Assembly: GCA_951802425.1 (NCBI GenBank) | Contig: OX637803.1 | Coordinates: 2,480,001-2,544,000, forward strand | Direction: 5' to 3' | Length of the DNA stretch: 64,000 nucleotides | Source: Clavaria fumosa | Taxonomy: Eukaryota > Basidiomycota > Agaricomycetes > Agaricales > Clavariaceae | Part shown: in pieces, positions 33,590-42,303 of the stretch | How the letters are laid out: every line of letters starts with the position of its first letter | Position numbering within the stretch: the first letter of the stretch is position 1 | Made by a program: the position numbers and the translations under genes | The notes under the pieces: model-generated | The model's input: only the letters and a program-made list of their open reading frames with translations | Databases searched by the model: none | What the model was told of the DNA's origin: nothing

Positions 33590-34725
33590 CCTGTCTTTGG
33601 AGACTTCCTCCACCTCCTGACCACCGCCATCCCCTGTTGCGTTACATCACCCCCATCTCATCACTCCCTGCCCTGCCGCCACCCCTGATTGGTCTGCTTC
33701 ATCATGTGTCTGATGGGGCAGGGAACGGCCTGCTCCCTGCCCCGCCATGGTCCCCGCCCTGCCATGCTCATCATCTGCCACACTCCCTGCCCGGTCGCGC
33801 TCCCCGCCCTGCTGCCACCCTCGATCTGTCATGCATCACCGCCGTGCTGCTGCCCCTGCTCCCTCCTCCCTGCTGCCACCTCTGTTCCTCCATGCCTTGC
33901 TACCGTCCCTGATCCCTGACCCACTTCCCATCCTGACCTGCCTGTCACCAACCAATTCTGTGACCTGCTTGTCGCCAACCAATTCTGTGACCTGCTCGTC
34001 GCCCACCCGTTCCCCGCCCTGCTGCCACCCCGGTTCCACATTCCACACCCTGCTGCCATTCCCTGCCCTGCTGCTCCTACTGCCACTCTCCGCCCAGCCG
34101 CTCCTTGCCCAATGGCCCCAGTCCCTGCCATTGGTCTATGACCACTGTTGGGGGCTTGGGCCATTATCACTGCATGCTGCTGCGCCACCACTGCCGCCGC
34201 CGTCCTCGTTGTCCTTGCTGGCCGTGCCAATGCTGCTGCTGCTGCCGCCGCCACCGCCATCGTCGTCGTCTTTGCTGGCCATGCAGCCGTCTTCATTGTC
34301 GTTATTGATGGCCGCTGCAGCTGCCGCCGCCACCACCACTGCTGCTGCTGCGCCGCCGCCACCGTCGTCATTGCTGGCCATGCAGCCATCACGATCGTCA
34401 CTATTGATGGCCACTGCTGTCGTCGTCGTTGTCATCGCTGGCCACGTAGCCATCATTGTTGCTGCTGCTGCAGCTGCCGCAATGGCCCCAGTTCCTGACA
34501 TTGGTCTATGACCACTGTTGGGGGCTTGGGCCATTTCTGCCGCATGCTGCTGTGCCGCCGCCGCTGCCGCTGTCGTCATCGCTGGCCGCTGCTGCTGCCG
34601 CCGTTGTCGTCGTCACTGGCCATGCAGCCGCCGCCGCCACCACTGTCATCACCGCCGTCGTTGCTGGCCATGCAACCATCGTTGATGCTGCCGCCATGGT
34701 TGCCGTGAGGCTGAAAGAGTAGCAA
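33590..34725. repeat. Low-complexity CCx/CTG-rich block
   Basis: Pyrimidine-rich sequence passing into long GCC/GCT/GTC trinucleotide runs (34180-34700). Open frames on both strands here translate to poly-Ala, Leu, Pro and His and are compositional artefacts. A 50-bp unit around CATTGGTCTATGACCACTGT occurs at 34130 and 34498, and inverted near 36430. Confidence 0.8.
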
Positions 34726-34739
34726 GGGGAGAAGGGGGA

Positions 34740-35060
34740 TGGGATAACAACGCACCATTGCTGACATGAGGTGGGGAGTGGGCAGTAAGGCGGGGTTGGT
34801 GTAGGCAGAGTACAGGGTGCACCAGATGGCATATGCAGGGCCCAGGCAGTGTGGATGGAGCGCGGGGTGCGCCAGGTGTTGTGGATGGAGTGCAGGGTGT
34901 GCCAAGCGGTGTGGGCAGGGTGCAGGGTGCACTAAGCGGCAGAAGCAGGGCACTGGGTGCACTGGGATTAGCAGAGCAGAGAGCGGGTGGGCGAGAAGCG
35001 GGTCAGACCTGGCAGAGCGAGGAGCGAGCGGGTGAGGCATGGCAGGAGTGAGCAGGGCAG
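34740..35060. repeat. G-rich degenerate tandem repeat
   Basis: Units of about 30 bp built on GTGGATGGAGYGCRGGGTGYGCCA and related forms; no gene supported. Confidence 0.65.
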
Positions 35061-35204
35061 TGAGAAGGCAACACGTGATCGTGTAATTTATTAAGATTAT
35101 GTGACATATCAATATAAACAAACAGAGCCAAATGTTGAATCGCCTTATATATAAAAAAACAAACAAAGATGGTCGCACCATCTTTTGTCTTCCACTCCAT
35201 CACC

Positions 35205-35300
35205 TCGCTCTCGTCTGCCTCATCACTCTCGTCTGCCTCGTCACTCTCGTCCGCCTCATCGCTCTTGTCCGCCTCGTCGCTCTTGTCCGCCTTGTTTCCC
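35205..35300. repeat. 18-bp tandem repeat
   Basis: Five or so units of the type CACTCTCGTCTGCCTCRT, changing gradually to GCTCTTGTCCGCCTCGTC. Confidence 0.85.
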
Positions 35301-35365
35301 CTGTCTACCCGCCCACCGAGCCTCCTGCCACGCCGCCTGGGACATCTATTTTATGGTTCGTGATG

Positions 35366-35430
35366 GACAGGGACAGCATTCTCTGTGCGGCAACTGCAGT
35401 GCCGCACAGGGAATGCTGCCCTTGTCTGTC
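35366..35430. repeat. Long near-perfect hairpin
   Basis: Arms GACAGGGACAGCATTCTCTG... and its mirror ending GCTGCCCTTGTCTGTC enclose a 7-base loop (ACTGCAG) with about 27 paired bases. It could be a small RNA precursor, a hairpin from an inverted duplication, or paired element ends. Confidence 0.8.
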
Positions 35431-35715
35431 ATCAGGTGTCTCTTAGCTCGACACCTGCAGAGGTGCGTGTATTCCAATGCGACTCATTATTGGTCGATGT
35501 GGTGCTCGTTGATGTGGTTTTTCAGAATTTTATGTGAAGAGGGTGGCCATATGGGCCTTTTGGTTTGGTGGCGGCTTAGATGCGAGCCAGCCCCAACCAA
35601 CCCTCATTCATACTCACCTGGGGTGGCCAATTGGGCCAAGGATGTGAGTGTCGTCTATTATGCAGACAACCTCCCCCAACCCCTCATCATTGTAAGTGAT
35701 TTTGCTTTGCTTGCG

Positions 35716-35940
35716 CTCATACCCTGGGGTTGCCGTATGGGCTCCGAGATGGACTGCTAGCCGCCATGTGGTTAGCGTCCTCTCACCCCACTCATACCTT
35801 GGGGTTGCCGTATGGGCTCCGGGATGGACTGCTAGCTGCCATGTGGTTAGCGTCCTCTCACCCCACTCATACCTTGGGGTTGCCATATGGGCTCTGGGAT
35901 GGACTGCTAGCTGCCATGTGGTTAGCGTCCTCCCACCCCA
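35716..35940. repeat. 75-bp tandem repeat, three copies
   Basis: Units start at 35716, 35791 and 35866 (CTCATACCYTGGGGTTGCC...). The unit is 25 codons, so the repeat makes apparently repetitive open frames on both strands; I do not treat these as genes. Confidence 0.93.
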
Positions 35941-36033
35941 GTTTCTTACAGATTCCCTCTCTTATGGACAACAATCAGTAAGTCCGTTTTTTTTATCTAC
36001 TCGAGACTGGGGGGAACTCTTGCTTCAGCGAAG

Positions 36034-36062
36034 TGGGGCACTGCTTAGATTGCAGTGCCCTC
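36034..36062. repeat. Short hairpin
   Basis: GGGGCACTGC and GCAGTGCCCT flank a 7-base loop. Confidence 0.7.
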
Positions 36063-36257
36063 TTTGCAATGAAGCATATATTGCGATGTGAATGGCTAGT
36101 CAGAGGTGGATTTGGCCACCCATCCTCTGACATAAATGCCTGACATGGTTTTCTTTTTGATACGTTTTACACTAGACTTGTAAATTATTTGTACTTGGCG
36201 CTTTTTTTGAAATGAAGATGATATAAAGAAATCATACTGTAACTTATGCAGTTTTGC

Positions 36258-36280
36258 AGCCCTAACCCTAACCCTAAGCA
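36258..36280. repeat. Interstitial telomere-like tract
   Basis: Three CCCTAA units in a row (GCCCTAACCCTAACCCTAAG), followed by GCAGGGCT, which partly pairs with the flanking AGCCCT. TTAGGG is the common fungal telomere repeat. The short tract inside a repeat block suggests a healed break or element insertion. Confidence 0.85.
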
Positions 36281-36286
36281 GGGCTA

Positions 36287-37134
36287 GTGGCTTCGAAGCC
36301 ATGCACCCTCTGCTGTCATCACACATCCTGTGAAGGGAGTGTTTTTCATCAGTTTACACCATTTGTATGTGGCGGCAATGACAGTGGTGGCGGCTGCGGC
36401 TGCAGCATGCGGCAGCAATGGCCCAAGCCCCCAACAGTGGTCACAGACCAATGGCGGGGACTGGGGCCATTGGTGGCAGCAGGGACAGGGCAGAAGCAGA
36501 GCGTCAGGGTGGGGAAAGGGAGCAGCAGTGGCAGCAGGGCAGGGCGGGACAGCATGGCAGGGAGCAGGCGGCAAGTAGTGGCAGAAGAGCAGGCGGCAGG
36601 TGGCAGGCATGCACAAGGTCTTGTCTCTGCAAGTATCCGCTACAGGGCCATAGCACGAATGCCAAGAGGGCACGACGGCACCAGTAGGTAAATACAAGGA
36701 GAGGAGAGCAGGTAGACACAAAGGGACAACTATAAACAAGTGAATGAGAACTATTATAGACACAAGTAAACGAGAGAACATTTGAGCATTAGCCCTTCTC
36801 AACACTCATCATGCTCTCTTGATGCTTTGTCCCAGCCTTGGATATATTCTTGTTGTGCCTTTGTAACTACACATACAGTAGTCCTTCCTGGTCTGAACAT
36901 GTCTTGTTCCCCCTTTGTCCAATCATTGTACTTGCCTACCCTGGTAGTTATAGAAACTTCCTTCTTGTCGCTTCACACCTTGTTCTCCCCTCTGTCTAAT
37001 CGTTGTGTGGTACCACTGTCAACTGAACCTCCCCTATTCAAGAGATGTAGTCTTGTATTGTTGTAGTCAAGGTGATCTGGAAAACATTATATATGCATGA
37101 CCCTCACTCTCTCTTAGTGCTTATCCCCCTCGCA
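36287..37134. other. Repeat debris and promoter of the next gene
   Basis: 36360-36690 is G-rich and contains the inverted copy of the 34-kb unit. 36700-37090 shows no gene. A TATATATG run near 37089 lies about 45 bp before the ATG at 37135 and could be a TATA element. Confidence 0.5.
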
Positions 37135-38709
37135 ATGGCTCGAAACAAACAAACAGCACAGAGAAGTACCGGCGGTCGCGCTCTCCGCATTGTCCCAGGG
37201 TCAGCTGTATCCACAAGAACGACAGCTACTTCTACAGCGCTGGTTAGACCAGAATTTGCTAGTGAGGGTGAAAATGTGAGTATTCGCCTTTGCTCTGAGC
37301 ACTGGTACAAAACAATAAACTTTTTCCACAGTTCTGCTACATGTGCCTTAATGGTGGTTTTCTTTTTGTCTGTGATTACTGTGCTCGGGCGCTATGCACA
37401 AAATGCCTCACTGTCCCGACTTCGATCGACACCGAACACCTCAAGTTCATGTGTCTCACCTGCCATGCTCGGTCTTTCAAAGGACCCACCCTCAGCCCAT
37501 ATTATGTGAGCATTGATTTACTTATTCTGTTTTGTTCTCTTATCTTTGCATTGTAGGGGTTCTATTTGACAAAGGGCCTCGACATCATCAACGGGAAGCC
37601 CGACATGGCAAGATTGCGACCAGCGTTTGCACAACCTCTCAAGGTAGTAGGCAATTTTCAAATGACTGCAAATTCTCATGTCAGCAACAAGGGACTACTT
37701 GTCTTGCACTTTCTCCTCAAAGGAATGGATCATGCTGGAATGCCGGCAAGACTTCTTGCCGACTATATGCGGTCGTATCTTGGAGATGAGGTGTTGCAGT
37801 ATGAAGAGGTTGTGTTCGATCTTGCCAATGACATCCTTATCAATTTGCATGCAGAGTACATGAAGAGCTTGGTGCATAAGATTCAGTATGAGCTTTCTGT
37901 TTCATATCATATTGTACTAACCATTTTCACAGAAATAAACATCCCCGTGTCATAATTTTTATTACGAATCATTCTCATGATGACACTGGTGACCTCTTTC
38001 TTTCACCTGGGTTATGCACCCAGGTCAAACCTGTGAGTTTGTTTACAATGCATCTGCCTCCAGCTAATTTGAAGCCTTAGTTTCTTGACGTCCTCCTCCC
38101 ACCTGCCCACTTGACATTCCTCAAAGGGGCAGAGGTCACATTGTGGATGATGTCCTGTGGAACATTAGTCAAGAACTTCCATAGTTATTCAGAGCTAGCA
38201 GAGGCAACCAAGCAGTAAGACAATAACTAGCACTCTCAATTTGCTAATTAATCAAAATTTCCAGCCTTTTGATTTCGGATGTCATCGCATTCACAGCCGC
38301 TGAGCTGCAACCTTGCCTTACGGCAGGGTTTGTAGTTGGCTACGCCCAGCAAGTTCTGGTGTAGGGATTCCCTCTGGAGGACTGTCTCCGGTGGCTCCTA
38401 CCTGCGACATCAGCAATTTGTCACCACACCGACATCGTCCATCTCCAGGCAAGAGAGGGACAAATACGTGGTGCTCGTTATATGTGGGTTCACCCTGAGC
38501 TTCGCCCTTGGGGAAATCAGCTCCCAGTGCAGTGCAAGGCTTGTGGCTGCATCCGCTCCTGGGTCTCATCTACTGGTAATGCTGGGGCGAGAATATTTGC
38601 TTGTCGAAATCCGCGGTGCACCAACAAACTTATCTTCAATGCACCTGAGGAGAAAGTTTGGCTGGGAGGCGAAATTTTTGGAGGGTGCTGGCTAATTATA
38701 AATCAACAG
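37135..38709 (+). CDS. Histone H3-tail mimic with PHD/ADD-like zinc finger
   Basis: The first residues, MARNKQTAQRSTGGRAL, copy the histone H3 N-terminus nearly position by position: A1, R2, K4, Q5, T6, A7, S10, T11, G12, G13 and A15 are kept; T3 is N, R8 is Q, K9 and K14 are R. Exons 37135-37275, 37332-37505, 37557-37885 and 37933-38032 join in frame through GT...AG introns, followed by 38081-38214 and a last exon from about 38263. Exon 2 encodes a finger CxxC-x8-CxxC-x4-CxxC-x15-CxxC (CYMCLNGGFLFVCDYC...), like the ADD/PHD modules that read H3 tails. The C-terminus has another CxxC...CxxxxC cluster (CKACGCIRSWV...CRNPRC). An in-frame TAG at 38362-38364 splits the last exon; reading resumes in the same frame to 38709. 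Role unknown; a chromatin decoy or self-binding reader is inference. Confidence 0.78.
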
Positions 38710-38756
38710 TAGTGTAAAGCATCTGTTCCTTCACGTATGAAGGAACATGGATATCT

Positions 38757-38915
38757 GACCTAACCGCCTGACCCACACTAAATGATGGCAATATAACCTA
38801 CAAACCCATGCCACATACCTCTGTCCCCAATTCATCCTTTATCTCATAAATACATACCATACATACAACCGTGTTTTTGTCTTTGCCAATGTTGCAGTAT
38901 ATAAATGCTGATTCA
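38757..38915 (+). repeat. LINE 3'-UTR fragment
   Basis: Matches 39571-39721 closely (CTGACCCACACTAAATGA... to TATAAATGCTGATTCAA), so it is a second, shorter copy of the same 3' end, truncated at its 5' side as non-LTR elements typically are. Confidence 0.65.
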
Positions 38916-38919
38916 ATGG

Positions 38920-39150
38920 CCCAATCATCAATTAATGAGGCATACGTGAGGGCCGATCAAGAGACATCATTGGGCAAATGTGTAGGCCCAGCCTGAAAAA
39001 TGTATTACCTGCAAAGACTGCATGTTGGCCGAATTGTAAATTTGTAGTAATGAACATATAGGCCTACATAACTGTGGCTAATACATTGCTCAATGGCCCA
39101 TTCATCAATTAATGAGGCATATATCAGGGCCAACATAAAGGCCTAGATGA
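38920..39150. repeat. Direct repeat pair
   Basis: CATCAATTAATGAGGCATA in a CAATGGCCCA...GGGCC context appears near 38918 and 39090. No gene. Confidence 0.7.
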
Positions 39151-39263
39151 CACTGGCTCTCACATTGCCTTGTTACCAGCTACTCTGATTGAACTTCTCT
39201 AAATGACTATCCTCTGCCATCAATGCTGTACTGTGTGCCTGTCATAAGATAGCATCACAATAT

Positions 39264-39721
39264 ATGAAAATACTTCATGAGCCCGAATGCCTCTGCAGAG
39301 ACACGGTCTCAACAACTCCAGCGACGAGATACATAGACCATATATTCCATAATTGCCAAGCATACGACGAACACCGACACATACTATCGGAAGTGCATCG
39401 CGACCACTCTCCGCCAATCCCGCTCAGCAGTACCAAAGGACTACTCGCCATCGCAAAATTCTTACGAATCTCCGGAGTATTCACCTCAACCGGAGAGCCG
39501 CTCAAACCCCCTATCCCACCAGAACTACCCGGCCTTAACCTCTTCGATACTGCATCATACCCAACAAACCTGCCTGACCCACACTAAATGACAGCAATAT
39601 AACCTACAAACCCATGCCACATACCTCTGTCCCCAATTCATCCTTTATCTCATAAATATGTACCATACGTACAACTGCGTCTTTGTCTTTGCCAATGTTG
39701 CAGTATATAAATGCTGATTCA
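39264..39721 (+). pseudogene. 5'-truncated LINE (Tad1/I-like) 3' end
   Basis: The open part 39264-39587 reads CLCRDTVSTTPATRYIDHIF, HNCQAYDEHRH and GLLAIAKFLRISGVFTSTGE. This is the C-x-C...H-x(n)-C arrangement and ALxxFLxxTGxF-type close that I know from the C-terminus of fungal non-LTR retrotransposons. A 3' UTR follows, and an A-rich tail lies around 39721-39745. Reverse transcriptase and endonuclease are missing. Confidence 0.6.
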
Positions 39722-40544
39722 AAAGAAGAATAGAAAAAAAAGGAGTCATGTGACCTTGTTGACTGTCAAACCCCCTAACATAGATTTGCGAATTCAGCTC
39801 ATCCAATGGCCAAAAGGAAGCATCAAGAGACTGACTTATCTGGCTCAAACAAGAGGACCAATTATGCTCCTTGTGATGCGTATGTATCATCTAACTGAAC
39901 TGAGTTGATGTCTAATGCCCACCCAAGGCCATCTACTTTGAAAGGCACCATGTGGAGCCTCTTACGCACTATGATACGCAAGCATGTAACTCATAAAATG
40001 CAAAAGCCACTCAAGACAAGGCAAGTCATCAATTTTTAATCCTGTTAAGCCATCTAAAATTGAAGGAAGGTTGAAAATTTGGGGCAAACTTGAGGAATTG
40101 AGAGTTGCCATGGATTCCAGCAACAAGAGTAATGCTGACGACCAACCTGTGACTCAAGAAGAACTACAACATGTAGTTCTAACTGTGGCCTATGCCCTCT
40201 TCAACCCAAGTGCGTTAGCTTAAATGACTTGCAACAATCAGCTGAACACTTTGACCATTCAGTTCAAATGGAATGGGACATAGATCGGTTTGCAGACAGT
40301 GTGAAACATATCAATCTCATAGCCAAATGCAGCAATAATTTCGATGCAGCCTTGGTGAAATTCAGCAAGTATTTCAAGCAGCCTCAAGACCTCGGTGTTC
40401 AAGAGGAACCCTGCACAATAATTGATAAGCACGGTCGTATCTTGCTGTAGGCTCTGCCTGGAATTCTTTCTAGTGCTAGAGTGGTGAGATAAGGCAATCA
40501 ATTTTGAACCATATTTTCTAACCAATTTACAGGAGCAGTACAAC

Positions 40545-40846
40545 TATCAGACTGGGTCTCACACAACTTAAGCACAACTTAAGCGTAAGGTCATGACGAC
40601 AATACTAAGATAAGGGGAAAAGAGTACAAAAAAGGAAAAGCGAAAGTACTTATAGCGAACGCTTCGGCACTTGCCGACTTTCCCACGCTCGGACCCTCGG
40701 ATCACGTGATGCGCCCAGGCCCCAGGTCATGTGATCTTACATGATTACATAATCCGACCCAGCCACAGGTCATGTGACCTTCCAACAACCCTCCCCAGTT
40801 TCTCCACAACTGCACTTTGGGATGGCTTACATAAGCGATCCTAACA
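40545..40846 (-). repeat. Gypsy-A 3' LTR
   Basis: 302 bp, plus-strand ends TATCAGACTGG and GATCCTAACA. Contains GGTCATGTGACC and ATCACGTGAT palindromes. Confidence 0.93.
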
Positions 40847-40950
40847 TCACCCCCCTCTTAAGGCTGGGCGTCCCAACCAGCTAGCTTGGCCTTGTCAGGG
40901 TGAGCAAGGAAGAAGTCCCGGAGAAGCAGTGCCACATTGGTGAGGTTCCG

Positions 40951-41448
40951 TCATGGCTCCCAAGTGTTCTCCTCTACAGGGTATCCCAACCACTTCACCA
41001 GGTATCTCACTCCATGCCCCACCTTCTTAACATCAAGGATTGCCTCCACATCATACTCCAGGTGGTCATCATCAATCGTAGGGGGCGGAGGGGGAGGCAG
41101 GTTCTGAGAAGGGAAGGAAGGGGGGTGGTATGGTGTCAACAGCAACTCATTGAAGACCCGATGGATGCGCCAGGCCCGAGGGAGCTTGAGGCGATACCCA
41201 GCAGGTCCCACCTTCTCCTCAACTGCAAAGGGGCCTGCTCTCTTGTTGTCAAGCTTTTTACAGGGCCGGTCCATCTTCAAGTTTCTAGTATCCAGCCAGA
41301 CCAGATCTCCCTCAGAGTACTCCCGACTTGGGCGTTTCCCCTTATCGTAGCTCTTCTTCATCGCTGCCACCGCTTTCTCCATTGCCTCCTTGGCTGCTCT
41401 TCGGGACTCCGTGAGCTTAGCCATCCACTCGTCCGCTGCCGGGTTCAC
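40951..41448 (-). CDS. Gypsy-A integrase C-terminus with chromodomain
   Basis: Reads MNPAADEWMAKLTESRRAAK, then the GPF-type module (LDNKRAGPFAVEEKVG) and a chromodomain (ILDVKKVGHGVRYLVKWLGYP, split here as VGHGVRYLVKWLGYPVEENT). Chromodomains direct integration toward marked heterochromatin in this group. It is in the same polyprotein as the preceding integrase core but out of frame with it as the sequence stands. Confidence 0.85.
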   Translation of the reverse strand: MNPAADEWMAKLTESRRAAKEAMEKAVAAMKKSYDKGKRPSREYSEGDLVWLDTRNLKMDRPCKKLDNKRAGPFAVEEKVGPAGYRLKLPRAWRIHRVFNELLLTPYHPPSFPSQNLPPPPPPTIDDDHLEYDVEAILDVKKVGHGVRYLVKWLGYPVEENTWEP

Positions 41449-41484
41449 CTCAGAAGGTGGCTGGAGCCCCCCATTCCATGGGTG

Positions 41485-42301
41485 TCATCCATAATTGAGG
41501 AAGAAAGGTGTCTGTCCTGTCGCTGAGTGCTCACGATTATTAAGAGCAAACTCCGCAGTGGACAACCATTCAGCCCAGTCATCCTGGAGATGGTCCACGT
41601 AAGCCCGGAGATAGATCTCCATCTCCTGGTTCGCCCATTCCGTCTGTCCATCAGTCTGCAGATGAAAGGCAGTACTTGGATTTGCCTTTACCCGGATCAT
41701 GGAGTAGAACTCCTTCATGAAGCGGGACACGAACTGGGACCCCCAGTCACTCACAACCTTGTGAGGGACCCCCAGTCACTCACAACCTTGTGAGGGACCC
41801 CCAGTCACTCACAACCTTGTGAGGGACCCCCAGTCACTCACAACCTTGTGAGGGACTCCATGGTCACGAAACACTCGATCCCGGAGGAGACGCACCACTC
41901 CAAGTCCTGTGAGGTCAAGCCCGATCGCTTCGAGCAGTGTCCGTTTTGTGAATTTGTCGACAATAACAAGGATGGCATTATGTCCATGGGAGAGGGGGAG
42001 GGGACCGACTATGTCCCATGAGATCACCGACCAGGGACCATCGGGCACCAGATGGGGGTGCAGTGGGGCAGCACACTTGGTACGGTCGGGCTTCGTCCGC
42101 TGGCATGTCTCACACCCCTGGGCATACCGATCTGCATCTTTTACCATGTCCAGCCACCAATAACCCTTCACTAGTGCTGCTCTCAACTTCCGGGGCCCAG
42201 GGTGTCCAGCAGCAGGGAGGTCATGCTCAAACTCGAGAATGGCCTCACGAGCTCCTAGGGGGACCCAAGTGACTATCCCCTTTCGCCAGAGTCCAGCACG
42301 A
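41485..42301 (-). pseudogene. Gypsy-A integrase core, interrupted by 29-bp repeats
   Basis: Has the zinc-binding CETCQRTK, the first catalytic Asp in SVISWDIVGPLP, the second in VVSDWGSQFVSRF and the Glu region GQTEWANQEMEIYLRAY. The second-Asp site is disrupted by a 29-bp unit repeated four times (41745 to about 41860). Three extra units add 87 bp, which keeps the overall frame but brings a stop inside the repeat. The usual SDRGS reads SDWGS, a CGG-to-TGG change. Confidence 0.87.
41740..41860. repeat. 29-bp tandem repeat x4 in the integrase gene
   Basis: AGTCACTCACAACCTTGTGA starts at 41745, 41774, 41803 and 41832, each exactly 29 bp apart. Other gypsy-A copies have one unit at this place. 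Confidence 0.96.
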
Positions 42302-42303
42302 TC

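Noticed and set aside
33747..34832. Long open frames on both strands (up to about 250 codons)
   Set aside because: They come from trinucleotide and CCx repeats and translate to homopolymer-like Ala/Leu/Pro/His/Thr runs in several frames at once.
35205..35940. Tandem arrays considered as a CRISPR array
   Set aside because: Units are contiguous with no unique spacers, and the genome is eukaryotic.
35614..36091. Open frames with repeated 25-residue units
   Set aside because: Product of the 75-bp tandem repeat, open on both strands; no start context, introns or motif to support a gene.
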